Source: Mycosarcoma maydis
Lineage: Eukaryota; Basidiomycota; Ustilaginomycetes; Ustilaginales
Length of the DNA: 64,000 nt
Direction: 5' to 3'
Assembly: GCF_000328475.2 (NCBI RefSeq)
Contig: NC_026489.1
Span: 62,001-126,000 of the forward strand
The notes under the pieces are model-generated. The model had not been told where the DNA came from. It saw nothing but the letters and a program-made list of their open reading frames with translations, and did not search any database. Shown piece after piece: positions 40,563 through 51,900 of this stretch; positions within the stretch are counted from its first letter, which is position 1, and the number at the start of each line of letters is the position of its first letter. The translations under genes and the position numbers were made by a program.

Positions 40563-43514
40563 CTAGTTGCTAGCCAGTAACTTGGCAATCTCCTCATTCG
40601 CTTCGTCTGTCTTGGTCTCTGTGACCTCGAACGCGCTCCTACCTGGGGCTGACTTCTTACCGGGCTTCTTTGGATCGTCAGCATGCGCATTCGACACCCA
40701 GCCCATCTTTCTCTGGTAGGCGGCGGGCGAACGGTCGAGCAAGAGATCCAATTCATGATCCGTGATGATCTGATCGTTCTCATCCTTGACCAATTTCACC
40801 TGTTCCGATTCCAACGCCAACAGCTGGCTTGCGATATCGCGCAACTCATCCTCGGTTTTCTTCTTGCCACCTCCTAGCGAAGATTGGTAGCCGGCGGGAA
40901 GTCGGAATTTGCCCTGTTGGATGACGAGCGCTTCGAGCTTTCGTTTGTTGCCTGCACGTCGGAGGATGCGCTCCTCAACAGTGCTAGCAGAAACAAGACG
41001 GAAGATGAGACAGGGCCGCGTTTGGCCAATGCGGTGGACACGGTCTTGGGCCTGGAGGTCCATTTGTGGGTTCCAATCAGAGTCATAAAAGATGACGGTA
41101 TCGGCAGCAACGAGGTTAATCCCAAGACCACCTGCACGCGTACTGAGCAGGAAAAGATTGCATGCGTCGCGACCTTTGTCTTCGTTGAACGACTTCATCT
41201 GCGCACGCCGCTCGTCCTGGGGTGTGGTTCCATCGATTCGGCACGTGCGTAGACGTTTGAATTCGTTGGCCCAGTCCTCGATAATGTCAAGCATGGTGGT
41301 AAACTGGCTGAAGATCAGAACCTTGTGTCCGCGATGAAAGAGTTCGTCTAGCAATCGGTTCAGCATTAGCATCTTACCCGACGCGTTGATAAGGTCCTTG
41401 TTGACGACCAGTGTTCCTGATTCCTTGTCGACCGGCCAGTCGAACAGGAAAGGATGATTGCAAATTTTGCGAGCCTGCATGACAGTGTTATCGAGGTGCA
41501 TATTTTTGATTTGCTTTTGCGCTTCACGAACCGAGTAGAGCTTGGCCTGACGTTCGGCTTGTGCGGCAGAAAGCGGCTTTGGACCGGTATTGAGCTGCTT
41601 TTCGAGCCGGTCAAAGTAGCAATTGTCGGTCATCTCATCGGCCTGGTAGTCAACGCCATGCTTGGCTCGTCGGCTGGTCCGACGACGTGGGGTCGAGGCG
41701 CCTGAGGAAGTTTGATCGTTATCCACCGTGTGGGAAGCGGCCGAGCGACTTGGTGATAATTTGGTGCCACGCTTATGAAAGCCATTGCGGTCAGATGCTG
41801 ACTCGTTGACCTCGTCGTCATCAACGTTGAGGTTAGCATGGACGTCCTTACACTTGTTTGCAACTGCCCATGGATGTGGAGAATGGTCGCGACTCTGCTC
41901 AGCCGTAGCGACACGAGTGGTGGGGACCGAAGAGGATGCTGTGTTGATGCCGTCTGGATCGTCGAGGATGTCCTGAATCTGAGCCCAAGGAAGACCGGTC
42001 TTTCGCTCGAGAAGCCATCTGCGGATTTCGCCGTTGACGACCGCATTGTAGAGCTCTTTCTGGAGTTCGGTCAAGGGAGCATAAAGAAGATATTCTTTCT
42101 TGGGGGGCAAGTCGGTCTCGACATCGACCTTGAGACGGCGGAGGAGGAAGGGTTTGAGGATCTCGTGGAGCTGTGTGATGACCTGGGAGCTGTTCTCCTT
42201 GGAGAGGATACGAGACTGGCCTTGCTCGTCGTGAATGTCGGAAAAGTCGAACCAGGTCTCGAAGGTGGCCAGATCGTCGAAGATGTCGGGGAGGATAAAA
42301 TTAAGCAGCGACCAGAGTTCGGCGAGGTTATTGTGAAGGGGAGTGCCAGAGAGAATGAGACGATTAGCACTGCGGTAAGTTTTGAGCTCTCGGATAAGAC
42401 GACAGTTGAGATTTTTGAGACGGTGGCCTTCGTCGACGACGATGAACTTCCAAGGATAATTTGCCAGCCACTTGCGATCACGGATGATGAGTTCATAACT
42501 GGTGACGACGATGGGGAAATCCTTCTGGTTCTCCTTGTCGCGAGGCATCGAAAGGCGATGATCTCGCAGGTCACGGCGCGTATCGGGATCGCCGTGGTAC
42601 ATGATGGCGGGGATGTTGGGCGTAAAACGTTCGAATTCAAGGACCCAGTTGTTGATCGTGGAGAGAGGAGCAACAATGAGAAATGGTCCCCAGACGCCCT
42701 TTTCGCGGAGATGGGCGAGGAAAGAGATGGTCTGAAGAGTCTTTCCGAGGCCCATCTCGTCGGCGAGGATTCCGTTGAGGCCGTTCTCGTAAAGGCTGAT
42801 GAGCCATTCCAGGCCATCGAGCTGGTACTCGCGCATCTTTGCCCCAGTGACGAGCTTTGGTTGTTTTCGACGACCGCTTTCGTTGGCGGTGGCGCCAGCG
42901 TGTTGCTTGGCCTCGGACATGTCAGGTGATTCTGTCTTTGCCTTTTTGTTTGCGTGCTCTGCTTGTTGCTTGGTCTGTTTGAGGTCGTCCTCGTCGATGT
43001 AATTAGATACGTCATAAGAGTTGTCGGTTTTGCGTTTGCGGCTGTCTTTACGACGTGACTTGAGTTCTGGAGCGGTGAATGCAGAGGGCTTGTCATCGGC
43101 AGCTTGAGCAGCTGAACGAGTTTTGCGGGTTGTCGCAGAGGGCTGAAGATCGGCGGGAGCGTTGTCCGCCTTTGCGGCTGCAGCTTCGCGGCGAACTTCC
43201 TGCTTTGCAGCAGCTTCTGCACGAGCTTTGCGCTCCTTTTCCATTTTTTCTCCCATGATGCGGGAGTAGACACTCGAGCGTTGTAGAAGGAACTTGAGCT
43301 TGTTGAAGCGCTCTTCGTGTACAGAGGGGTCTACATCCTGAGCAGCCGTGCCCTTCTTGTCACTGGGAGCGCGATTGTTGGAGGATGCGGCTGAAGATGT
43401 AGCTGCGTGAAGGGGCTCTTCGTCTTGCGAACCGTCAACGTCTTCGTCATGGTTTGGAGCCTTGCTTTTGCCATTCAAGTAGCCATTGCTCCTTTGCTTT
43501 ACTCGCGCCGCCAT
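40563..43514 (-). CDS. IRC5: SNF2-family chromatin remodeller, LSH/DDM1/Irc5 type
   Basis: A 983-residue nucleosome-remodelling ATPase. The N-terminal RFNKLKFLLQRSSVYSRIMGEKM is typical of the LSH/HELLS-DDM1-Irc5 group. A basic linker follows, then the ATPase: DEMGLGKT at 252-259, DEGHRLKN from 361, and SGTPLHNNLAELWSLLNF. An insertion of about 100 acidic/basic residues interrupts the middle. The second lobe has VLIFSQFTTMLDII, LSTRAGGLGINL, and QAQDRVHRIGQ (motif VI arginines). In plants and animals this family maintains DNA methylation and silences transposons. In yeast Irc5 helps cohesin loading. Nuclear location is inferred from basic patches (RRKDSRKRK). Confidence 0.93.
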   Translation of the reverse strand: MAARVKQRSNGYLNGKSKAPNHDEDVDGSQDEEPLHAATSSAASSNNRAPSDKKGTAAQDVDPSVHEERFNKLKFLLQRSSVYSRIMGEKMEKERKARAEAAAKQEVRREAAAAKADNAPADLQPSATTRKTRSAAQAADDKPSAFTAPELKSRRKDSRKRKTDNSYDVSNYIDEDDLKQTKQQAEHANKKAKTESPDMSEAKQHAGATANESGRRKQPKLVTGAKMREYQLDGLEWLISLYENGLNGILADEMGLGKTLQTISFLAHLREKGVWGPFLIVAPLSTINNWVLEFERFTPNIPAIMYHGDPDTRRDLRDHRLSMPRDKENQKDFPIVVTSYELIIRDRKWLANYPWKFIVVDEGHRLKNLNCRLIRELKTYRSANRLILSGTPLHNNLAELWSLLNFILPDIFDDLATFETWFDFSDIHDEQGQSRILSKENSSQVITQLHEILKPFLLRRLKVDVETDLPPKKEYLLYAPLTELQKELYNAVVNGEIRRWLLERKTGLPWAQIQDILDDPDGINTASSSVPTTRVATAEQSRDHSPHPWAVANKCKDVHANLNVDDDEVNESASDRNGFHKRGTKLSPSRSAASHTVDNDQTSSGASTPRRRTSRRAKHGVDYQADEMTDNCYFDRLEKQLNTGPKPLSAAQAERQAKLYSVREAQKQIKNMHLDNTVMQARKICNHPFLFDWPVDKESGTLVVNKDLINASGKMLMLNRLLDELFHRGHKVLIFSQFTTMLDIIEDWANEFKRLRTCRIDGTTPQDERRAQMKSFNEDKGRDACNLFLLSTRAGGLGINLVAADTVIFYDSDWNPQMDLQAQDRVHRIGQTRPCLIFRLVSASTVEERILRRAGNKRKLEALVIQQGKFRLPAGYQSSLGGGKKKTEDELRDIASQLLALESEQVKLVKDENDQIITDHELDLLLDRSPAAYQRKMGWVSNAHADDPKKPGKKSAPGRSAFEVTETKTDEANEEIAKLLASN

Positions 43515-45081
43515 TGCGAACGCTCAGTCCAAGGGTTGTGGCTGGGAAGCAGGGGCGGAAAGGTGTCCAAGCAGCTGATCCACGTTAGCAGATCAAAAGT
43601 AGCAAGCTATACGGTGATGATGCGGATCAAGAAGGAGAATGGCGACCTGCTCGAGAATGATAAACACGATAGGATCTGTTCACGATTCATAAGGCTAGCC
43701 ACGAGCGTTTGACGTGTGCGAAGGAGTCACGAGTTGCAGGTGGCGTAACGAGCACGGTCGGGTGTGCTTGCTTTGCTGCTTGTGTAATTTCTCCGTTGGC
43801 TGCATTTTTAGACGTCACGTTTCCCATCCACAATCGTACAGTAAATTCTTCTTGAGCTGAGACACACACACACGACAGAGAGCGTGGCATTCGTAAAAAG
43901 TCCTTTGCACGACTAAGGAGGTTTTCCTGTTATTTTTGTGGAGTCGTCACGTACGGCGCGTCTAATGATGTTCACATTCGTAATTCCCTAATCTACGCGT
44001 CAGGCGATGGATTACTTGTCACGAACCGCGAACGTGTAACCGAATTTTCTCATGAATGTTACGCCTAGTTGCGGCACAATCGTGAATCGATTATCTCGTG
44101 AATCGTGATCGTGAATCGTGAATGCTGACCGTGGACCGTGAACGTGTGAGGTTCCGTTGATCCTCCTCAGATACGTGACTCACGATTCACGATTCGCGTA
44201 ACCTTGGTGCTTGAATTACGAATCGTGAATGGGCCGAAGAAAATGCACAATCCTGTCCTGAGATGATCAAAGCATCCTTGCAGCGAGATCAGTGCGTGTT
44301 GTGGCGCAAACCGTGTTAGCCGAACAAGACCAGAGTGCAAGGATGCTGGATGATGTTCGTTTATTGATTTGACCCAGCCCAATGTCACCAGGACAGCGTG
44401 CCGAGTCCAAGGATGCTAAGCAATAATACTCACGACTCTTTGGCCAAGTTAAGCTCGCGCCTGGACTGCCAATCACGAATTCGTGATTCACGATTGTCGT
44501 CACGAGTCGATCATGCCAGTTGAGCTTTGGTCTCGCACTGTATGTCGCTTTGACCCCACACCACGTACATTTGAACAATGCACAAGCGCTTTGCACATAC
44601 TGCACTACTGTACAGTATGTGTACTTCCACGAGCCCTTCTTCAGCCAGCTGACGCTCGACCTTTCCACAGAATGTGTAGCAAGGCGGTCTGTGAGGAGCT
44701 GCTGGCTCACGGCGCGATACTGATTGCTCGCAGCACGCTTGCACGGTGTAACCTTCCGTCTGGAACACTTGGGCAGCTCCGCAAGCTTCCAGCTCGATTT
44801 GGTGCTTGGCAGCCCTTCACGGGTATCTTCAAACGGTGAATGTTGTCAGGTTCAAGCTGGACTCCAACAACAACACTTCACGATGCTTGGTTCCTTCTGG
44901 CATGATAACTGAGGTGTTGTTTTGCAAGCCAAGCTGAAGCATATATACCCGGCCTTCTTGCTGGCCCAATTTGCAAGCATGAACTTTTCTCCTATCTGCT
45001 GACCCTCGTGTTCCCTAATCTCCCTTTCCCTCTTGCTATTTGCATGCTTAGCGATACAGACAGCCATTCGATCCCAGCAAC
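43515..45081. other. divergent promoter region IRC5 / 7TM gene
   Basis: No gene is supported. It holds ATTCGTGA/GTGAATCGTGA words at 44078-44125, 44175-44232 and 44472-44495, a CA repeat near 43860, and a hairpin at 44594-44621. A pyrimidine-rich leader precedes the downstream start. Confidence 0.5.
44594..44621. repeat. perfect 9-bp-stem inverted repeat
   Basis: CACATACTG and CAGTATGTG are exact reverse complements separated by ten bases (CACTACTGTA). It is the clearest hairpin in this intergenic region. Role unknown. Confidence 0.6.
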
Positions 45082-46638
45082 ATGGCAGCAGCTACGATTG
45101 CCGACTTGGATGCACCAGAGCGCATTCCATCGCTGCTGCATTCCATCGATCCAAATAGCATGATCTTCCTCCATCGCGGTCAGACACGCTTGCAGCTTGC
45201 TAAAGCGCTCTCGACCGTAGTGTATGCACCCCTTCCGCACTCGTCCCGCATTTGGCTTGTGGCCAGCGAGTTCGAAGTCATCTTGACCTTTCTTGTTTGT
45301 GCGATCATGCTCTACAAAAAGCGAGCCTTGGGTCATTTCTGGATCTTCACTAAACGCACTTCGCAGAACGGTAGCTTTGTTGTTTCCAACGCCGTCTTCA
45401 CGCTCGTTCTTGGTGTGGCGAGCTACCTATTTGCATGGGATTCCCTTGCCATGATCATTTCCTCGTTCTCCTTTGCCAACATTTCAACCATGCAGTGGTG
45501 GTGCGTCATCCCTCTACCTTGGCTTCCGTTGGTCGTGAGTGCCTACATCAGCATTCACGGCTTTACGGTAGGTTGCAGCCCCCGTTCACCTCTTTCTGTC
45601 ATCAACTCTCACGCGGGAACCGCCCACAAGAGGTGGTACTATGTCCCCATCGGAAAAAGCCCTATTATCCTCAATACCTTGCTTGTCCTTCCTTGCGTGC
45701 TTTTCACGATCAGCTCCATCGCTCTCGTCGCCATGTCATGTAATACCTTCTTCCGTGCAAAGGCATTTGCTCATCATCACCTTTCGCCAGACCTGTTGCA
45801 TCAGATGCAAGATTCAGCTGCTGGCCATCCCACCTCTCTTCCCAATCCTGATGACCTTGCTTCGGACGAGCTTGTCTGGCTCGCACGCAACGTGGCCGCG
45901 CGGTACATGGATGTCCATCGATACGTCTGCATCAACCTGGCTATTTTTGCAGCCGCGGCGATTTCCATCTTCATACCTTGTATCGGTTACGGCATTCCAA
46001 ACGTCGTCCATCTCGTCGACCATGCGTGCTCTCGCTATCCTCAGCCATTGCCTGCATCGTGCAAGAGCTTTCCGCGTAAGCTTTGGTTCCTCGTGACCAA
46101 GGGGAAGCCCGTGTCGTCGCATAGCACCACACACCTCAATCTCGGCAGTTGGAAGATGACCATCCTCGCTGTGATATATGTGTCTATCCTCGTGGTCTGC
46201 GTACCTTTGTTTGGCTTTATTCCGATATTCATAATTTGTGATACTTTCCCTCACCGCGTCCAGACGGGAAACCTTGTTCCACCCATCCTTCACGCCGTCC
46301 TAGCTGCGTCGATCATCACGATCCTTTCGTGCACTTTCGTCGCATTGTTTTGCTGTGTTTCGACGCTCGATCCGCTCTTCCGCGCTGCCATCGGTCTCAA
46401 CATGCTTCGCACACATGTTCCCATCGACATTCATGTAGAGGTCCATCAAAGTCGAGCTGAGGAGCACGACCTGACCCTATCGCCAACTTTCGTGTCAAAG
46501 GATCCGACAATGCAAGCATCGCGCAAGACCAGCCTTAAGATCAAGACGCTCACCACCATGCCGTCCAACAGTACTTTATCCAGCATGTCAAAGCCCTCTA
46601 CATTATCCGGATCGTCCGATCAAACATTCAAGGGCTAG
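45082..46638 (+). CDS. orphan seven-transmembrane protein (GPCR-like topology)
   Basis: A 518-residue protein I cannot place in a named family. Seven hydrophobic helices are visible: about 57-78, 96-125, 137-165, 196-228, 280-305, 355-385 and 395-422. There is a soluble loop of about 60 residues between helices 4 and 5, and a Ser/Thr-rich C-terminal tail of about 85 residues with potential phosphorylation sites. Conserved-looking features are FWIFTKR after helix 1 and WWCVIPLPWLPL in helix 3. The topology and phosphorylatable tail resemble fungal G-protein-coupled receptors, but I see no pheromone-receptor (STE3) signature. It could equally be a transporter or an unknown fungal membrane family. 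Confidence 0.7.
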   Translation: MAAATIADLDAPERIPSLLHSIDPNSMIFLHRGQTRLQLAKALSTVVYAPLPHSSRIWLVASEFEVILTFLVCAIMLYKKRALGHFWIFTKRTSQNGSFVVSNAVFTLVLGVASYLFAWDSLAMIISSFSFANISTMQWWCVIPLPWLPLVVSAYISIHGFTVGCSPRSPLSVINSHAGTAHKRWYYVPIGKSPIILNTLLVLPCVLFTISSIALVAMSCNTFFRAKAFAHHHLSPDLLHQMQDSAAGHPTSLPNPDDLASDELVWLARNVAARYMDVHRYVCINLAIFAAAAISIFIPCIGYGIPNVVHLVDHACSRYPQPLPASCKSFPRKLWFLVTKGKPVSSHSTTHLNLGSWKMTILAVIYVSILVVCVPLFGFIPIFIICDTFPHRVQTGNLVPPILHAVLAASIITILSCTFVALFCCVSTLDPLFRAAIGLNMLRTHVPIDIHVEVHQSRAEEHDLTLSPTFVSKDPTMQASRKTSLKIKTLTTMPSNSTLSSMSKPSTLSGSSDQTFKG

Positions 46639-47064
46639 CTTGCACCAAGGCCTTGAAGCCGATGCGCGGAATAACCATGTTTCGGGAGCTCATCTTTGTA
46701 GATGGACAGTCTTTGTACATCGCAAAGATCCTTGATGGCTCACGATCGAGCTTGAGCAGGTCTAGTTACCTTTCACCTGTGCTGCCCGCCTGTTCTTAGA
46801 CACTCCCTGTACATCCGCTTCTACATTGTGACACTCTTTAGCTGGACTTGATCGTATTCTGGAATTGAAGCACATATTCCAAGCCCCGTTCTTTTCATGT
46901 CCAGAGCACTGATTGGCGCTTTCGTTTATAAGTCATGTGCACTTTCTGCTTCTGATCAATCCTGCCGCATCGGCGCATCACGTCTCGGTGGCGTGGTATT
47001 GCTGGCATTGATGTCTGAGGAGCGATGCGCGAGAAAAATCTTGTTTTGCATGCAACAAACAGAC
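46639..47064. other. convergent intergenic region
   Basis: Between the stops of the 7TM gene and SHQ1. No gene is seen. Confidence 0.5.
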
Positions 47065-48543
47065 TCACACAAATCCTCCCTCACCATCTTGGTACGCTTG
47101 CTGGGCGGCCTCTTCCAACACCTGCAGATCCCACTGTTGGCCGACATTCTCCTTTGTAATGACGCGGCCTGTTCGCATCACTGACCTGATACACGTTGCT
47201 GCTACGTCCAAATGAGCAGTGGTTGGCACGTGCGCTATCAAAGGTGCGAGCCAGATCTCTGCTAAACGACAAAGCACGTCATCTTGACCAGTTTTGAGGC
47301 GGGATTCGATGGCGACGAGGCAGTCGATCAGGTGCGATTGGCCAGCGTCGAGATGATGGAGCGTGTCGTGGATGCACGCGATGGCTAGTTGCCAGTGTCG
47401 GTAGAGCGGCATGGTCAGCGCTCGACGTACGCATCCGATGAGCGTGGACAATATGACGGATTCCAACGAGGTGCTATTGGTTGGGTGAGCAGGAACCGAG
47501 CTTGAGAGGCAACGGGAGAGCTTGGCGATAGTCCAGCCGGATTCGACTGTAGGATCGGCTTGATTCGTGCGTTCGTCGTAGCTGTATGCGAAAACCAGCT
47601 GTAGCACCAACGCTATTGTCTCGACGTCGACGCTTGCATCGGCTGACGAGGCGGCAGACGACGTCGTGCGTGGGGGGATGGTGGGCTGAAAGCGCAGCAC
47701 AGGCGCCAGCTCATCGTCGATATCGAGAAAGTTGTCCATGTATATCCCTTCATCCCATCTCTCCTCTTCAAACGCTATCGCATGCTTCTCGCGCTCTACC
47801 GGGTCTACAGACTTCGGATCGCACACTTCGAGCACATTCCGCTTGTCTGCGCAGCCGCCCGGAATCAACGCACCACCAAAGCTGCCCTTCCAGCCGAACC
47901 CAAACCCGAGCCCTCCTCCGCTTTCCACACTGCTGACTTCGTTCGTTGGACCCACATTCTGCATCACTGGCATGCGATCCTCCATTGAACCCTCGCCATC
48001 ATCGTCGTTGACCGATGTCAAGCCCTGCTTCTGCATGGCTTGCTGCAAAAGTGCTCTAGCCGCCTCGTCGACCGATGCACCCTCGACTGCCCGTACACCC
48101 ACCGCTGAGCTTGTAGCACTGGCAAGAGGCGGCTCGAAGAATCCCTTGGACTGTTCTGCATCCATCAATGCGTGTTTCAGCTGGTCTTCCGGTAAGAGTT
48201 GCGGCTGCACCTGTTCCAACCCGTCAAAATGCTCACCAGGCTGCACCTTGTTGAGCGTCACTCGCCACGACACGTGCTCTTTGGAGCTGCTCGATTCGCA
48301 CTTGGCCGCTTGTACGAGGCGCACAGCCTCTGCATCCGAATCCGGCCTCGTTACGCTACCCGGCAGCACAAGCGGTAAGTAATACGCATCGAAATGCAAC
48401 CCAAAGATCCTTCCTTCCACCGCAATGTTCGGTTTCTGCCTACCCGTCCATCCACCTGCCATCCTAGCAACACATCGAACATCGATAAACACGTGTCCCT
48501 CATCTTGTGTCGCCTGGTACTCCGGTACGCTGAACCCGTCCAT
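47065..48543 (-). CDS. SHQ1: SHQ1, H/ACA snoRNP assembly chaperone
   Basis: A 492-residue chaperone that holds the pseudouridine synthase Cbf5/dyskerin before its assembly into H/ACA snoRNPs (nucleoplasm/cytoplasm). Residues 1 to about 100 form a CS (Hsp20-like) domain beginning MDGFSVPEYQATQDEGHVFI, aligned with the Shq1 N-terminus, and including the FDAYYLPL segment. After a low-complexity acidic linker with glycine-rich GGGLGFGFGWKG, the SHQ1-specific helical domain starts at RWDEGIYMDNFLDIDDELAP and contains VESGWTIAKLSRCL and CVRRALTMPLYRHWQLA. The start was chosen by this family alignment; upstream codons in frame have no ATG. The gene is in tandem with WAPL, 452 bases apart. Confidence 0.92.
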   Translation of the reverse strand: MDGFSVPEYQATQDEGHVFIDVRCVARMAGGWTGRQKPNIAVEGRIFGLHFDAYYLPLVLPGSVTRPDSDAEAVRLVQAAKCESSSSKEHVSWRVTLNKVQPGEHFDGLEQVQPQLLPEDQLKHALMDAEQSKGFFEPPLASATSSAVGVRAVEGASVDEAARALLQQAMQKQGLTSVNDDDGEGSMEDRMPVMQNVGPTNEVSSVESGGGLGFGFGWKGSFGGALIPGGCADKRNVLEVCDPKSVDPVEREKHAIAFEEERWDEGIYMDNFLDIDDELAPVLRFQPTIPPRTTSSAASSADASVDVETIALVLQLVFAYSYDERTNQADPTVESGWTIAKLSRCLSSSVPAHPTNSTSLESVILSTLIGCVRRALTMPLYRHWQLAIACIHDTLHHLDAGQSHLIDCLVAIESRLKTGQDDVLCRLAEIWLAPLIAHVPTTAHLDVAATCIRSVMRTGRVITKENVGQQWDLQVLEEAAQQAYQDGEGGFV

Positions 48544-48995
48544 CGTTGCGGTCTTGTCCAAGGAAAGCTCAAGCTGAAGATGAATGTCAACATCGACGAA
48601 AAGTAACAACCAATCGTCAATCACGAATTTTTAGTCCCACTTTTTCACTCACCACTTTTGTTTTTCTTGATTAAACTCTCGGCGTTTTAGCCGGCACTCC
48701 ACATACGTGTTAACGATAATCTGTGAATCAAAAGCCGCTGCGCAAACAGTACTTCCTGCAGTTCACAAGCACGAAGTGCTGGCGAGACTGTGAGAGCAAG
48801 GTGCGAGTCTTGTATGTGACCTAAAAGTCCATCACTGGTCCAGATCTTTGCGTAATGGCGCTCCGTCCAACTTTGTATCGAACATCAAGCAAACGATTCT
48901 GCCACGACATTGGCAATCCAGCACGACTGTCAAAGGTATACAATTGATTGGTGCTGTCCGTAAGTACACGTTATCACCTTGTTATGATCTGTGTG
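48544..48995. other. intergenic between WAPL stop and SHQ1 start
   Basis: Holds the SHQ1 promoter and the WAPL 3' flank. No gene is seen; there is one AATCACGAATTTTT word near 48620. Confidence 0.5.
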
Positions 48996-51900
48996 CTAGG
49001 CCATCTGACGAAGTGAGACGGCCAAATCTTTGATGAGTTGTCCAGCCTCGATAGCTACCGAATTGCTGCTGTCGTCTGGAGCTTCAATGGCGCCCGTATC
49101 TGCTGTTACATTGTCGTCATCTGCCTGTTCCAGGCCCGCGTCCACAGTCACCTCTGCAATGACACCTGCAGCTGTCATTCTATCTGCGTGCAATGCTGCC
49201 TCATGCACTACAGCAAACTCTTCCACTGCCTCCAGCAAAGTCCCGAATCCATCCTCTCTGATCACACTGGTGTCGCCGGTCTTGCTCTTGGATGTGGCAA
49301 GTTCGGCATCGAGGGCAGCTCGACATGCCTTCAGACGAGTAGTATTGCCAACAGCATATTGAGCAATGGCGGTGGCAATCGAGTTAGAGAGGTAGGCTGC
49401 GTTGCTGTCGTTGTGGTTCGCTGCTGCCATTCGAGTGCCTAAGAAGACACGGGCAAGGAGCTGGAGCGCAGAGAGCCGAGTGTCACAGGTGCACTCTGTA
49501 GCGCAGGCTCGTCGACGCCAACAAGTAGGGTCGAGGTGTACCGATTCGAGCGTATTGCGCGCTTTGTCAAGTTGCTTGATGAGGAGATTGGTGAGGAGCG
49601 CGAGCGAGAGATGGACAACATCGTCGAATAGCGCCACTTCGACGATTGGAGTATCATCAACATGGACCTGCTCTCGACTGTCCTGTTTGTCCCTGCTGTG
49701 TCTGGTTCCATTGCTACGCGCAGCCCGTTTGCGAATCTCCAAGGCATTGTGGAAGCTTAGAGAGAACGCTCTGATCACAGACTCTTGTAGAGATCGCGAG
49801 GAGGCTAGCGATTCGCTCCAATTTGCATCGACCTGACTCAGGTCCAACAACGACTTGAAGAGGCCGTGCAAGACTTGCAGAGCGCAACGACTTGTGCCGA
49901 GTTCAACAACAGCCTGTGCATCATTTGTGCGCTGGAATATGCCAAAGGGTGCCGTCTGGATAGCATAATTGACGAGGTGCTGCAACGCGTCCAGGGTTTC
50001 GCTTGATGCAGGAACGGCTGATTCCAACTCGAGATAGAGAGCATCCATCCCCTTATCGAGGAAGCGGATGCAGACGTCGACTGATTCGAGATCTGGCATG
50101 ACTTCTACGGCAGAAGACGTCACAAGCTCGAGGCCTTTGGCAGAGTCAATTAGCCTTTGTTTCGCCTTGGCGCCTTCCGAGACCAATAGGCTAAGTACGG
50201 TAGCAAACAGAGAAGCATTTGAAGTGTCCTCTGCGCTTTCGGCGTCAATCAGCAACTCACTGATCGCGGCCTTGGTCAACAGACGCCGAGGAAGGCTGAT
50301 CAATGAGCAGCAAGCTGCCAGAACGAGGTTGCGCAGCGTCCAGCTCTTCGATCCGTTCGCAAACAGTCCCGAGATGCGTGCAATGTCTCGAAGCTCGGAC
50401 AACGTATTGCGATCGGATCTGGAAGCGATTTTGAGCTGTTTGTGCTCGTGCATGCGAAGCAAGGCAAAGCCATCCTTTCGGTTCTGACGGTGAGGCCGGT
50501 CTGCTCTCGTTATGAGGTCACGAAGTGTATCGTACAGCTGGGAACGATGCTCGCGAATCAAAGGCTCCGCACCCGAGACAGTTCTGAGTAATTTGGCGAT
50601 GTAGATGGCCATGGCGGCATCCAGGACATCGTCAACACCCTCACCAGCTTCTGCACCTTTGAACAGGTCGAAGAGCCGAGCGATCAGATCCGAAGCCTTG
50701 AGCTTGCGAAGAAATTCGGCAGACTGGGCTGATGCGAGCGGATCTTCAACATCGTCGTCATCGTCAGCCTCGCTGGCATCGCTTTGGCGGAGACCGCAGA
50801 GATCGGGCTTGCCGCACAAAAGGTTGACGAGTTCGATGACCGAACTTCGGCGGATAGAGAGACTCTGAGAAGCATCAAGACCAGAGAAGAGGTACTCGAG
50901 ATCGTCGTTAAAGCGTCGAAGCTCGCCTTGGGATCGCAGCGAGGTGATGGACTTGAGGTTGAGCGTGGGATCTTGGGATTCGTCCCATTCTATGTCGTCG
51001 GCGCCTTCGCCCCACTTTTTGAGCAGCTCAGCATAACTTTCGCGTGGCGCTGCGGTCCCCGAATCTGGCATGCGGACAGTGGACGCAACATTAGAAGCAG
51101 ACCCATTCCGGTATGCAGTACCATTGGAGTTGCTGTTGAGCTCCGCCTCGATCTCATCTTCAATGTTGCGCGAACCGACGTTAGAGAACGGCTGAGCAGC
51201 AGACTGGGTGAGAAGATTGTCCTCTGCCTGATCTGCAAGGAAGCTGCGTTGGAGGCCATAAGTGCGTTTGGCATTGCTCGCCGAAGCTTGCTTAATACCA
51301 GCAAGACGTCGAGCGCCAGATGCCGAGAGGGTTCCGTCTTGAGACTGGGTGTCGGCTTGCGACGTGGCATCCAATCGGCTGGAGGCAGCATCCGAAGGAC
51401 CGACGCTGGGTTCTTGGTCCTCCTTGAGACGCTGAGCAGCTTGGAAAGGCAGTGGTGCTGGAGCGCTCGCATTCAACAGTGCTGAAGGTGCTGTCTCAGT
51501 CCTGCGCAGTGATCCGCGTCTGGAATTGGTGAGGGCTTCGGCGATCTCATCCACCTTTGGTTTGGTGGAGCGAGCGGCTCTGAGACCCATCCTGTCTGCC
51601 ATCCGGGGCCGCTTGGACGGGCTAAGGAAAGCACCACGGGTGATATGATCGTCGTCATCGACCAGATCAATGACCGGTAGAGTGGGTGATGGGAGTGGGC
51701 TTGGGGCAAACACAGGTTGTGTCGAGAGCAACACCTCGGCGTCGGATTGATGGAGGTGAACGGTGGGTTGGCTCTCGCTGCGGACAAATGGATTGCGAGG
51801 CTGGGGCAATGTGGGTTCGATGGCATCAAAGAGACTGGCGAGATCTTGAGCCGGACGGGAGGGAGTGCGCGATCGAGCGGGTCTTTTGGATGGAGATACA

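Noticed and set aside
45082..46638. STE3-type pheromone receptor at a mating-type locus
   Set aside because: The topology fits loosely, but I see no STE3 signature and no pheromone precursor (CaaX) gene nearby.
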